From positions 5,766,001 to 5,830,000 of the forward strand of contig NZ_CP030050.1 of the NCBI RefSeq assembly GCF_015291705.1: a stretch of DNA of 64,000 nucleotides, given 5' to 3'. The notes below the pieces were generated by a model that worked only from the letters and a program-made list of their open reading frames with translations, searched no databases and was not told the DNA's origin. Below, in pieces: positions 52,186 to 61,132 of the stretch. This DNA is from Bradyrhizobium arachidis (GTDB lineage: Bacteria > Pseudomonadota > Alphaproteobacteria > Rhizobiales > Xanthobacteraceae). Numbering within the stretch: position 1 is the first letter of the stretch; each line of letters starts with the position of its first letter. A program made the position numbers and the translations under genes.

Positions 52186-52770
52186 ATGAACCACGACGCC
52201 TATCCCGACAATTACATCCGCAGCATCCTCAACAGCGTGAAGTCGATCGCGATGGTCGGCGCCTCGCCGGTCAATGTGCGGCCGAGCTATTTCGCGTTCA
52301 AATATCTGGCCCAACGCGGCTACGACATGATCCCGATCAATCCGGGCCATGTCGGCAAGGAGCTGCTCGGAAAACCCTTCGTTGCCTCGCTCTCCGACAT
52401 CGGACGCCCCGTCGACATGATCGACATCTTCCGCAATTCCAGCCACATCATGCCTGTCGTCGACGAGGCGCTGACGCTCGATCCGCTGCCGAAGGTGATC
52501 TGGATGCAGCTTGGCGCACGCGATGACGCCGCCGCAGAAAAGGCGGAAGCGGCCGGGATCAAGGTCGTGATGAATCGCTGCCCCAAGATCGAATATGGCC
52601 GTTTGTCATCGGAGATTTCCTGGATGGGCGTGAATTCGCGCACGCTCAGCTCCAAGCGTCCGCCGGCGCCGACGCAAGGCATGCGGCTCTCCCTCAATCG
52701 GATGAGTGTCGGCGGCGGCGACACCGCGGCCTCCGATCGCGCGGCCAAAAACAAGACCGAGCAAAGCTGA
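52186..52770 (+). CDS. CoA-binding domain protein
   Basis: A 194-residue protein with a Rossmann-type CoA-binding domain: SVKSIAMVGASPVNVRPSYF, then GYDMIPINPGHVGKELLGKP, SDIGRPVDMIDIFRNSSHI and PKVIWMQLGARDDAAAEKAE. The small C-terminal tail is not conserved-looking. Such stand-alone domains (YccU-like) probably bind CoA or nucleotide; no reaction is established. It precedes the O-acetylhomoserine sulfhydrylase on the same strand. Start 52186 follows GAAGGATC; the ATG at 52174 is an alternative. Confidence 0.87.
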   Translation: MNHDAYPDNYIRSILNSVKSIAMVGASPVNVRPSYFAFKYLAQRGYDMIPINPGHVGKELLGKPFVASLSDIGRPVDMIDIFRNSSHIMPVVDEALTLDPLPKVIWMQLGARDDAAAEKAEAAGIKVVMNRCPKIEYGRLSSEISWMGVNSRTLSSKRPPAPTQGMRLSLNRMSVGGGDTAASDRAAKNKTEQS

Positions 52771-52919
52771 GACAATCGCGAAGGATTCCTTTCGCGAACG
52801 CGACAATGCGTAGCAAGATCATGCCCAAATCATTCTGATGTGAAGCGGCAGCTTGACGGCAGCCACGGCGGCCATCAGCATGCCGCGCGATTTCAGACCA
52901 CAAGAACAGGACGCCCTCA

Positions 52920-54200
52920 ATGAGCGATCGCCTTCCGGGATTTTCAACCCTCGCCGTGCATGCCGGTGCACAGCCCGATCCGACCACCGGTGCGCGCGCG
53001 ACTCCGATTTATCAAACCACGTCTTTCGTCTTCAATGACGCCGACCATGCCGCCTCGCTGTTCGGCCTGCAGGCATTCGGCAATATCTACACCCGCATCG
53101 GCAACCCCACCAACGCGGTGCTGGAAGAGCGCGTCGCCGCGCTCGAAGGCGGCACCGCCGCGCTCGCGGTCGCCTCGGGCCATGCCGCGCAGGTCGTGGT
53201 GCTGCAGCAGCTGCTCCAGCCCGGCGACGAATTCATCGCTGCGCGAAAACTCTATGGTGGCTCGATCAACCAGTTCACGCATGCGTTCAAGAGCTTTGGC
53301 TGGAACGTGGTGTGGGCCGATCCCGATGACATCGCAAGCTTCGAGCGCGCGGTGACGCCGCGCACCAAGGCGATCTTCATCGAGTCCATCGCCAATCCCG
53401 CCGGCAGCATCACCGACATCGAGGCGATCTCGACGGTCGCCCGCAAGGCGGGCGTTCCGTTGATCGTCGACAACACGCTGGCCTCACCCTATCTGATCCG
53501 CCCGATCGACCACGGCGCCGACATCGTCGTGCACTCGCTGACGAAGTTTCTGGGCGGCCACGGCAACTCGCTCGGCGGCATCATCGTCGATGCCGGCACG
53601 TTCGACTGGTCGACCGGCGGCAAATATCCGATGCTGTCGGAACCGCGGCCGGAATATCACGGCATCCGCCTTCAGGAGACCTTTGGCAATTTCGCCTTCG
53701 CGATCGCCTGCCGCGTGCTGGGTCTGCGCGATCTCGGGCCGGCGCTCTCGCCCTTCAATGCCTTCATGATCCTCACCGGCATCGAGACGCTGCCGCTGCG
53801 CATGCAGAAGCACTGCGACAACGCCAAGGCGGTCGCCGAATTCCTCGCCGGCCATCCGGCGGTGGCCTCGGTGAGCTATGCGGGCCTGCCGAGCGACAAG
53901 TACAACCAGCTCGCGCGCAAATACGCGCCGCGGGGCGCGGGCGCGGTGTTCACCTTCAGCCTCAAGGGCGGCTATGACGCCGGCGTCAGCCTGGTGTCGA
54001 AACTGCAGCTGTTCTCGCACCTCGCCAATGTCGGCGACACCCGCTCGCTCGTCATCCACCCGGCCTCGACCACGCACAGCCAGCTCGACGACGCCGCCAA
54101 GGTCAAGTCCGGCGCCGGTCCCGACGTGGTGCGGCTCTCGATCGGCATCGAGGACAAGGAAGATCTGATCGCGGACCTGGAGCAGGCGCTGGGGGCCTAG
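52920..54200 (+). CDS. metY: O-acetylhomoserine aminocarboxypropyltransferase (sulfhydrylase)
   Basis: A 426-residue PLP enzyme of the Cys/Met-metabolism family that makes homocysteine (or methionine) from O-acetylhomoserine and sulfide (or methanethiol). The PLP lysine lies in IVVHSLTKFLGGHGN, with GTAALAVASGHAAQ and the SIGIEDKEDLIADLEQAL ending typical of the family. Length matches MetY rather than the shorter MetB/MetZ. I found no SAM riboswitch in the 149-base upstream gap. Confidence 0.93.
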   Translation: MSDRLPGFSTLAVHAGAQPDPTTGARATPIYQTTSFVFNDADHAASLFGLQAFGNIYTRIGNPTNAVLEERVAALEGGTAALAVASGHAAQVVVLQQLLQPGDEFIAARKLYGGSINQFTHAFKSFGWNVVWADPDDIASFERAVTPRTKAIFIESIANPAGSITDIEAISTVARKAGVPLIVDNTLASPYLIRPIDHGADIVVHSLTKFLGGHGNSLGGIIVDAGTFDWSTGGKYPMLSEPRPEYHGIRLQETFGNFAFAIACRVLGLRDLGPALSPFNAFMILTGIETLPLRMQKHCDNAKAVAEFLAGHPAVASVSYAGLPSDKYNQLARKYAPRGAGAVFTFSLKGGYDAGVSLVSKLQLFSHLANVGDTRSLVIHPASTTHSQLDDAAKVKSGAGPDVVRLSIGIEDKEDLIADLEQALGA

Positions 54201-54209
54201 TTTTCCGCT

Positions 54210-54293
54210 GTCATTCCGACCGGGATGGTCCGAAGGACCAGACCCGGAATCTCGAGATTCCGGGTTCGGTGCTTCGCACCGCCCCGGAATGAC
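54210..54293. repeat. intergenic palindromic repeat, copy 2
   Basis: GTCATTCCGACCGGGATGG and its partner GCACCGCCCCGGAATGAC flank ACCCGGAATCTCGAGATTCCGGGT, a perfect central palindrome. Together these form a long hairpin. It is the same family as 52074-52171 and sits between metY and the next gene. Confidence 0.8.
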
Positions 54294-54389
54294 GGCCGCG
54301 CTGTTTGGCGATCGCCCCCGTTAACAGTCATTAACCATATCTGCCCCATACATCGTTCGAGGATCGCCCCCCTTGATTCGGAGCCGACG

Positions 54390-54734
54390 ATGTTGCGCTG
54401 GACGCTGCCTGCCCTCGCGGCGATGCTGACGGTTTCAGCCGCTGTCGCCGCCGATTTGCCGGCCACGCCGAAGCGGCGCGCCGTCGCTCCGCCGCCGGAA
54501 CCGCCGACGGTCTATGTCGAGACCGATCCGGATGCGCTGATCTCGCCGGCGTACGGCATCGGCAGCTATATCCGCAACCTGCCGGGCACGCCGCTCCTGC
54601 CCGGCTCCAACACGTTGCCGGGCTATTACGGCCGCCCCTGGAGCTACGATTATCAGGGCCCATACTACGGCGGACCGCAGGTCGGCTATTTCTGGCGGCT
54701 GCCCTATGCGTGCGGCATCTACGGCTATTGCTGA
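54390..54734 (+). CDS. small exported Tyr/Gly/Pro-rich protein
   Basis: A 114-residue secreted protein. The signal peptide MLRWTLPALAAMLTVSAAVA ends before ADLP. The mature chain is rich in Pro, Tyr and Gly (PPPEPPTVYVE; LPGYYGRPWSYDYQGPYYGG) and ends in two cysteines (ACGIYGYC). Short exported proteins with this composition are common in rhizobia and have no assigned function. Its stop adjoins the end of convergent ctaA. Confidence 0.7.
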   Translation: MLRWTLPALAAMLTVSAAVAADLPATPKRRAVAPPPEPPTVYVETDPDALISPAYGIGSYIRNLPGTPLLPGSNTLPGYYGRPWSYDYQGPYYGGPQVGYFWRLPYACGIYGYC

Positions 54735-55817
54735 TCAACCTGCCTGGCTAACCGGAACCGCACTCGGCTGCGTCGCAGTCGACTGCCGCGAAGCGAGCCG
54801 CTCCACCTGTATCACCGCGAGTGTGAGCACCACGATCGCAACAGCCTGATGCGAAAGCGCGAGATCAATCGGCACCTGATTAAGCAGCGTGAGAATGCCG
54901 AGCACCGCCTGCAGGCCCACCGCCGCGAGAAGCAACAGCGCGCCACTCGCCGCTGCACCTGCGCGCGAGCGCGCCGCGTCGATCGCATGCAGCGCCGCCA
55001 GCACGAACAGCGCGTAAGCCGTCATGCGGTGCTCGAACTGCACGGTGAGCACGTTGTCGAACATGTTGCGCCACCACGGCGTCTCGAACCACAGCCGGTC
55101 TGCAGACGGGATGAAAGCACCGTCAATCTGCGGCCAAGTGTTGTAGGCACGGCCCGCGCGCAGGCCCGCAACCAGCGCGCCGAAATAGATCTGCACAAAA
55201 GTCACGACGAGGAGCAGCGCGCTCGTGAAACGCAGCCGCGTGGGCGCTGCGATCTGCGGGCGCTCTTTGAGCCGGCGCACCGTCCAGACGATGCCGGCGA
55301 AGATCAAGAGCGCCAGCATCAGATGCGTCGCCAGCCGATATTGCGAAACCTCGACGCGTTCGGTGAGGCCCGAGGCCACCATCCACCAGCCGACCGCGCC
55401 CTGCAGTCCGCCGAGCGCGAACAGCAGCCACAGCCTCCGCTTCAGCTCACCGGAGAGGCCCCCCCGCCACAGGAAGAACAGGAACGGCAGGAGATAGGCG
55501 ATGCCGATGAAGCGACCGAGCAACCGGTGGCTCCATTCCCACCAGAAAATCTCCTTGAACTCGGACAGGCTCATGCCGGCGTTGAGCTCGCGATATTGCG
55601 GGATCTTCTTGTAGGCCTCGAAGGCCTCGGTCCACTGCGCCTCCGAGAGCGGCGGGATGCTGCCCGTAACCGGTTTCCATTCGACGATCGACAGGCCGGA
55701 CTCCGTCAGCCGCGTCGCGCCGCCGACCAGCACCATCAGCGCGATCAGCGCGGCCACGGAGATCAGCCACCAGCGCACGGCGCGATGCGGCTCGGACGGG
55801 GCGGAAATCGGCGTCAT
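54735..55817 (-). CDS. ctaA: haem A synthase (COX15/CtaA)
   Basis: A 360-residue inner-membrane enzyme that oxidises haem O to haem A for aa3-type cytochrome oxidase. About eight helices are visible. Haem-ligand histidines occur in the expected places: [34 protein letters not shown] and LALSHQAVA. The substrate-side motif [20 protein letters not shown] is the usual N-terminus. Start 55817 ([13 protein letters not shown]) is chosen. It is divergent from the DUF2842 gene. Confidence 0.95.
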   Translation of the reverse strand: MTPISAPSEPHRAVRWWLISVAALIALMVLVGGATRLTESGLSIVEWKPVTGSIPPLSEAQWTEAFEAYKKIPQYRELNAGMSLSEFKEIFWWEWSHRLLGRFIGIAYLLPFLFFLWRGGLSGELKRRLWLLFALGGLQGAVGWWMVASGLTERVEVSQYRLATHLMLALLIFAGIVWTVRRLKERPQIAAPTRLRFTSALLLVVTFVQIYFGALVAGLRAGRAYNTWPQIDGAFIPSADRLWFETPWWRNMFDNVLTVQFEHRMTAYALFVLAALHAIDAARSRAGAAASGALLLLAAVGLQAVLGILTLLNQVPIDLALSHQAVAIVVLTLAVIQVERLASRQSTATQPSAVPVSQAG

Positions 55818-55926
55818 TTCAAGGGCTAAACCAGGTCTATAGCTAAGAGACTTGAACCGGACTGCGTGCCCCTTATAGTCCCCCGCTTCCGCAGTGCAAG
55901 TTACGCGAAAGCCGCAGTCATCCGCC

Positions 55927-56148
55927 ATGACGATCCGCACCCGCAAGTTCTTCGGCGCCATCCTGCTCCTGGTGCTCGCCACCGTCTGGGCCCTGCTCGG
56001 CATGGCGGCCGCGCAGATGCCATGGATCGCCGAGTCCGGCTGGCGGCAGGCGATCTATTACGTGGTGGTCGGCATGGGCTGGGTGCTGCCGGCGATGCCG
56101 ATCGTGAGCTGGATGCAGCGGCCCGATCGCGTCAAGTCGAGCTCGTGA
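55927..56148 (+). CDS. DUF2842 small membrane protein
   Basis: A 73-residue protein with two helices ([22 protein letters not shown] and [19 protein letters not shown]), beginning [10 protein letters not shown]. This matches the alphaproteobacterial DUF2842 family as I know it. Function is unknown; its divergence from ctaA suggests respiratory-chain assembly, but that is only contextual. Its last 17 bases overlap the 3' end of the convergent deacetylase-like gene. Confidence 0.85.
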   Translation: MTIRTRKFFGAILLLVLATVWALLGMAAAQMPWIAESGWRQAIYYVVVGMGWVLPAMPIVSWMQRPDRVKSSS

Positions 56149-57181
56149 CGCTGCCCGTCGGTTTCACCGGCGCAAAGGCGACACCCGACATCAGCACGCG
56201 CAACATGCGCAGTGAGCGCACGCGCCCGTCCCAGGAAATCCGCGGCAGCGCGCGCAGATTGGTGCGGCCCTCCGCATCGACGATGCCTGGGATCGTCGAC
56301 ACAGCGCTGGCAAAACCGGCCTCCTCCGCCATCACGACATGGCTGCGCCGGAACGACGAGCGGTCGCCGAACGGAAAGGCGAGATGCCTGACGTCGCTGC
56401 GAAAGGCAGCTTCCGCGACGGCCTTGCCCATCGTCATCTCGCGCAGCGCGGCTGCATCCTTCATGTTGGCAAGAACGGGATAGTTCACGGTCGCGCTGCC
56501 GATCGTCACCAGCGGGTCGGCAGCCAGCTTCGCCAGATCCTCCCAGTCCATCGACGCTTCGCGCGAGAGCGCGGCAAGATCGATCCGGTAGCGCGTGCAG
56601 AGATCGGCCATCGCCGCCGACAGCTCCGCCGGCGAAAGCGAGCGCAGCCAGCCTTCAAGATACGAAAACAGTGCCCGCTTCTCGGCATTGCCCGTGACGG
56701 TGAAACGCTGCTCCTTCTCGCCCATCATGAGGCTGATGCGGCTCTCGCGCGCGATCACCTGCTCGAGGCCGAGCCACCAGGCTTCTCCGACACCGTCGGG
56801 AAAGGCGGTCGGAACATAGATGGTGAACGGAACGGCGTGGCGCGCCAGCACCGGATAGGCGAAGCTGATGAGGTCCTTGGGCGCGCCGTCGAAGGTGAGC
56901 GCCACGAAGCGGCGCTTCTCCCGCAGCGTCACCGCACGGCGGCAAACCTCATCCATGCCGAGGAAGTCATAGCGCCACCGCTTCAGCGCGCGAATGGCGC
57001 GGTCGAGGAATTGCGGCGTGATCTCGTCCTCTCGCAGCGGCTGGAATCCGCCGCGCCGCCGCGGCCGCACGCGCGAAAACCGCAGGATGGCGCCGGCGCC
57101 GCGGCTGCCCAGCGCAGCCTGGCCGGTGAACCAGGCCAGCTCGAGGCGCAGCCGCTCCAGCCATCTGTCGTCTGATGCCAA
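56132..57181 (-). CDS. NodB-fold polysaccharide deacetylase-like protein with missing metal ligands
   Basis: A 349-residue protein with the polysaccharide deacetylase fold in the exopolysaccharide cluster. The usual TFDDG motif reads TFDGA (D98 kept, the second Asp replaced by Gly), and the HSxxHP motif reads ATVNYP (A230 and Y234), so both metal histidines are lost. DVRHLAFPFGD, the third region, is present. Catalysis is therefore unlikely, and it may bind glycan instead. The start is TTG at 57181, with GAAGGTGGG upstream. It is divergent from a CelD-like gene. Confidence 0.82.
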   Translation of the reverse strand: MASDDRWLERLRLELAWFTGQAALGSRGAGAILRFSRVRPRRRGGFQPLREDEITPQFLDRAIRALKRWRYDFLGMDEVCRRAVTLREKRRFVALTFDGAPKDLISFAYPVLARHAVPFTIYVPTAFPDGVGEAWWLGLEQVIARESRISLMMGEKEQRFTVTGNAEKRALFSYLEGWLRSLSPAELSAAMADLCTRYRIDLAALSREASMDWEDLAKLAADPLVTIGSATVNYPVLANMKDAAALREMTMGKAVAEAAFRSDVRHLAFPFGDRSSFRRSHVVMAEEAGFASAVSTIPGIVDAEGRTNLRALPRISWDGRVRSLRMLRVLMSGVAFAPVKPTGSVTSST

Positions 57182-57309
57182 TATCCCACCTTCGCGTTCG
57201 CCGGCGGCCCGTTCCCGCAGCTATTGTCATTACCCTTTGTTGACATTTCTTTGCAAAGGTCGGCCACAGGCCGAATTACGCATTTTTCGTTTCTCGACAG
57301 GTTTCGCGA

Positions 57310-58488
57310 ATGACCATGGCTGCGGCGATGCAAAGCCGGACGGCAGAAGCGCCAGCGCGGTCGAAAGCGAGCCGTATCGCGCATGTCGAAATCATCACCG
57401 ATCTCGCCGAGGCCGAGATAGCCTGGCGCGCGTTCGAGGAGAGCGACCACCTCTTCACGCCCTATCAGCGCTTCGACCTGCTGGGCCCGTGGCAGCGCCT
57501 GGCCGGCTGCGAGGACTCGCGCCCCTTCATCGTCATTGCCCGCGACGCCGATCGCCAGCCGCTGCTGCTGCTGCCGCTCTCGCTGCGTCAGGGGCACGGC
57601 CTGCGCACGGCCTGCTTCATGGGCGGCAAGCATACGACGTTCAACATGGGCCTGTGGAACGCCGAATTTGCCGTGCAGGCCACCGTCGCCGACCTCGACG
57701 CGCTGCTTGCGCCGCTGCGCGAGCATGTCGATGTGCTCTCGCTGACGCAGCAGCCGCTGCGCTGGAACGACCAGCAGAACCCGTTTGCGGCTCTGCCGCG
57801 GCAGAGCGCAATCAACGGCTGCCCGCTGCTGGTGATGGAGCCCGGCGGTCCGCCCACCTCGCGGATCAGCAACTCCTTCCGCCGCCGTCTCAAGAGCAAG
57901 GAGAAGAAGCTCCAGGCGCTCGCGGGCTATCGCTATCACCTTGCCACCACGGACGCGGACGTCACCCGCCTGCTCGACTGGTTCTTCCGCGTCAAGCCGG
58001 CACGGATGGCGGAGCAGAAGCTGCCCAACGTCTTCGCCGAGCCCGGCGTCGAAGCATTCATCCGCAGCGCGTGCCTCGCCCCGCGCGGCGACGGCCGTGT
58101 CATCGACATCCACGCGATCGAATGCGACGACGAGGTGATCGCGATCTTCGCCGGCGTCGCCGACGGCCAGCGCTTCTCGATGATGTTCAACACCTACACG
58201 ATGTCCGAGCACGCCCGCTACAGCCCCGGGCTGATCCTGATGCGCTACATCATCGACCGCTACGGCGAGCGCGGCTACCGTTCGCTCGATCTCGGCATCG
58301 GCTCGGACGACTACAAGCGCATGTTCTGCAAGGACGATGAGGACATCTTCGACAGCTTCGTTCCCCTGACCTCGCGCGGCAAACTCGCGGCGATGGCGAT
58401 GTCCTCGCTGAGCCGCGGCAAGCGGCTGGTGAAGCAGAACCAGATGCTGTTTGATTTGGCCCGGCGGCTGCGGCAGGCGTTCGGGTAG
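57310..58488 (+). CDS. CelD/FemAB-type GNAT-fold acetyltransferase of exopolysaccharide cluster
   Basis: A 392-residue protein with the double-GNAT fold of the CelD/BcsL family. Hallmarks are DHLFTPYQRFDLLGPWQRL near the start, NSFRRRLKSKEKKLQAL in the middle and YSPGLILMRYIIDRYGERG followed by SLDLGIGSDDYKRMF at the end. Such proteins probably acylate cell-surface polysaccharide or take part in its synthesis. The exact acceptor is unknown. Confidence 0.85.
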   Translation: MTMAAAMQSRTAEAPARSKASRIAHVEIITDLAEAEIAWRAFEESDHLFTPYQRFDLLGPWQRLAGCEDSRPFIVIARDADRQPLLLLPLSLRQGHGLRTACFMGGKHTTFNMGLWNAEFAVQATVADLDALLAPLREHVDVLSLTQQPLRWNDQQNPFAALPRQSAINGCPLLVMEPGGPPTSRISNSFRRRLKSKEKKLQALAGYRYHLATTDADVTRLLDWFFRVKPARMAEQKLPNVFAEPGVEAFIRSACLAPRGDGRVIDIHAIECDDEVIAIFAGVADGQRFSMMFNTYTMSEHARYSPGLILMRYIIDRYGERGYRSLDLGIGSDDYKRMFCKDDEDIFDSFVPLTSRGKLAAMAMSSLSRGKRLVKQNQMLFDLARRLRQAFG

Positions 58489-58498
58489 TTCTCTTCCC

Positions 58499-58632
58499 TT
58501 CTCCCCTTGGGGGAGAAGGTGGCGCGAAGCGCCGGATGAGGGGTATCTCTCCGCTCGCTAGACTGTTCGTGAGGAGAGAAACCCCTCACCCGGCTTCGCT
58601 TTCGCGAAGCCACCCTCTCCCACAAGGGGAGA
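58499..58632. repeat. intergenic inverted repeat
   Basis: CCTTCTCCCCTTGGGGGAGAAGG is a perfect small hairpin, and CCCTCTCCCACAAGGGGAGAGGG is a second one at the right end. A pair of GGATGAGGGG and CCCCTCACCCGG arms lies between them. This is a common Bradyrhizobium repeat and a likely terminator for the convergent genes. Confidence 0.75.
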
Positions 58633-58643
58633 GGGTAAGAACG

Positions 58644-60932
58644 TCACGCCGCCACGACGCGCGGGGCTTCCGGTGCGTTTGACGGCTGCACCGGCCTAGT
58701 CAGCATCGTCACCTCGCTGAAGCCGACGCCCCTCAGTTGCTCGCACATCAGCGTGCGCGCATCCTGCGCCATCGACGCATCGGGCACCACGACGGCGCGG
58801 GCATGCGCCGTCAGCAGCTCCGCAGGCAGGTCCGAAGCGCTACCGGCGTCGAGCAGCACGTGGTCATAGGCACGGAGTAGCGCGTCGACCGCGAGCGTCA
58901 CCCGCGGCGATTGCAGCAGGCTGCGGTCGAAGCCGGGACGGCCGGCCATGACCAGGTGCAGCCGCGAGAGCTTGTCGCGGGTGATGACCTGCGCGAACGA
59001 GGCTTCACCCTGCATCAGCTCGGCAAGGCCAGGTGCCGTGGTATCGACGGACACGGCGGCGATGGTCAGCGACGCCCCGGCGAGATCGACCACGACGACC
59101 CGCGCGTCGCGCGCCAGATGCCGGGCGAGCGTCAACGTCGACAGCGTGATGGCTTCGCCCGAGGCGGTGCCGAGCACCGTGACTTTCTTGGCCGCAGCAC
59201 CAGCCGCGCGCAGGCGCTCCGCCAGATGCTCGATCTCGGCGAACTCGCTGACATCGGCATCGGCCGTGATCTCCGGCTGGAGCGGCGCGGGCTCCGCCAT
59301 GACCGGATCGACGAGCGGTTCGACGACCGGCTCGACCACCCGCTCCTGGCGCACCGGCGTCGGTGCCGGGACGACCGCCGCCACTGCGCGCGGCGCGGTC
59401 TGGCGCAGCAGCTCGCCGGTGACGACGACGCCGGACGACAGCAGCAAGGTCGCGATCGTCGCGATCAGCACGATCGGCAGCTTCTTCGGATAGGCCGGCG
59501 TGTTCGAGACGATGGCACGCGAGATGATGCGTCCGTCGGTCGGCGCGGTGTCGATGGTCTCGCGGGTGTTGGCCTCGCGGTATTTGGCGAGATAGGTCTC
59601 GAGCAGGTCGCGCTGCGCCTTGGCTTCGCGCTCGAGCGCACGCAGCTGTACGTCCTGACCGTTGGTCGAGGTCGCCTGCTTCTTGAGCTGCTCCAGGCTC
59701 GCCGACAATTCCTGCACCCGACCGCTGGCGAAGCGCGCGTCGTTTTCCAGCGAGCGGGCGATCTTGGCGGCCTCGTCGCGGATCTGGTTGTCGAGATCGG
59801 CAAGCTGCGCCTTCAGCTCCTTGATGCGCGGATGATTGCCGAGCAGCGTCGAGGATTGCTCCGCCAATTGCGCCCGCAGGGCTACGCGCTGCTGGGATGG
59901 CCCACGAATCGATTCCGAGTTCAGCACCTCGGAGGCCTCGATCGGCTTGCCGCTCTGGAGCATCTCGCGGATCAGCCGCGCCTTGGCCTCGGCATCGGCC
60001 TTCAATGCGCGCGCATTGTTGAGCTGGGTGTTGACCTCGCCCATCTGCTGGTTCGACAGCGTGGTGTTGTTGGTGCCGACGAACAGGCTCGACTTGGAGC
60101 GGAAATCCTCGGCCTTGGCTTCGGCCTCGGCGACGTTCCGCCGCAGCTCGTCGATCCTGCTGGCGTACCACTGGCTCGCGTTCTTGGCTTGATCCTGGCG
60201 CGCATCCTGCTGCAGCACCAGATAGCCGTCGGCGATCGAGTTGGCGACGCGCGCGGCAAGGTCGGGATCGGCGGACTGGAATTCGACCACGATGACGCGC
60301 GACTTGTCGACGGCATAGGCTTGCAGGCGCTCGTAATAGGCGTCGAGGACGCGCTCTTCCGGCGTCATCGAGAACGGATCGCGGCCGATGCCGACCAGCG
60401 CGGCCAGTGACTTCAGCGGCGAAACGCCTTGCAGCACCGGATCGAATTCGGGCCGCTCCGCAAGCTTGTTCTTCTTGATGATCTCGCGCGCGAGTTCGCG
60501 CGACAGCACGAGCTGCACCTGGCTGGTGACGGCTTCGGCGTCGAGCGCCTGCCGCTCCTCGGTGCGGTCGCTGTTCGGCCGCAGGAACACGTTCTCGCGG
60601 CCGTCGATCAGGATGCGCGCCTCGGATTTGTAGCGCGGCGTGACGAGATTGACGGCGGCGATGGAGGCGACGAGCGCGAGCACCGTCGGCACGATGATCC
60701 AGCCGCGCTTGCGCGCCAGCGCCGCGCCAAGCGCGTGCAGGTCGATGTCACCGGATTCGACAGGCGCCTGCTTCGGGGCAACAGGCGCAGGCTTTGCTTC
60801 GACCCGGGTGGCTTCAACCTCGGATGCGGCTTCGGCTTCCTTGGGTCCAGCCTTAGGTTCGGTCTTGGGCTTCGAAACAGCCCGCTCGATCACAGCCTTG
60901 TCCTTGCCGGCACGCCAGAACGCTAAACGCAT
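58644..60932 (-). CDS. GumC/Wzc-like chain-length protein with degenerate kinase domain
   Basis: A 762-residue polysaccharide co-polymerase for exopolysaccharide chain length and export. A Pro/Glu/Ala-rich N-terminus precedes the Wzz domain. Helix 1 is at about 76-96 (IIVPTVLALVASIAAVNLV), long coiled-coil periplasmic segments follow, and helix 2 is near 490-512 (LPIVLIATIATLLLSSGVVV). The cytoplasmic part resembles a bacterial tyrosine kinase, but Walker A reads VLGTASGEAITLS without GKT and Walker A' reads VVVVDLAGAS. No terminal Tyr cluster exists. Kinase activity is therefore unlikely. It is divergent from the GT4 gene. Confidence 0.88.
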   Translation of the reverse strand: MRLAFWRAGKDKAVIERAVSKPKTEPKAGPKEAEAASEVEATRVEAKPAPVAPKQAPVESGDIDLHALGAALARKRGWIIVPTVLALVASIAAVNLVTPRYKSEARILIDGRENVFLRPNSDRTEERQALDAEAVTSQVQLVLSRELAREIIKKNKLAERPEFDPVLQGVSPLKSLAALVGIGRDPFSMTPEERVLDAYYERLQAYAVDKSRVIVVEFQSADPDLAARVANSIADGYLVLQQDARQDQAKNASQWYASRIDELRRNVAEAEAKAEDFRSKSSLFVGTNNTTLSNQQMGEVNTQLNNARALKADAEAKARLIREMLQSGKPIEASEVLNSESIRGPSQQRVALRAQLAEQSSTLLGNHPRIKELKAQLADLDNQIRDEAAKIARSLENDARFASGRVQELSASLEQLKKQATSTNGQDVQLRALEREAKAQRDLLETYLAKYREANTRETIDTAPTDGRIISRAIVSNTPAYPKKLPIVLIATIATLLLSSGVVVTGELLRQTAPRAVAAVVPAPTPVRQERVVEPVVEPLVDPVMAEPAPLQPEITADADVSEFAEIEHLAERLRAAGAAAKKVTVLGTASGEAITLSTLTLARHLARDARVVVVDLAGASLTIAAVSVDTTAPGLAELMQGEASFAQVITRDKLSRLHLVMAGRPGFDRSLLQSPRVTLAVDALLRAYDHVLLDAGSASDLPAELLTAHARAVVVPDASMAQDARTLMCEQLRGVGFSEVTMLTRPVQPSNAPEAPRVVAA

Positions 60933-61132
60933 CGAACACTCCCGCAGGGCAATGCTGCGACTCTACCTCAACCACGGCGATTACACTCCATTAAGGTTGC
61001 CGCTGGGTTAATCGCGCCGCACAGCGACCGGCGGACTTGCACCCGACACCGTTTGTTAACCACGAGGGCTCTTAATCCATCTCGATATTTCGAGAATTGT
61101 TCGAGCATCGCCTTCGAGCGCTGGTTCTGATC

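Noticed and set aside
52771..52919. SAM-II type riboswitch upstream of metY
   Set aside because: I looked for the conserved GGCUUGCAGCCACG-like core and pseudoknot pairing and found no convincing match.
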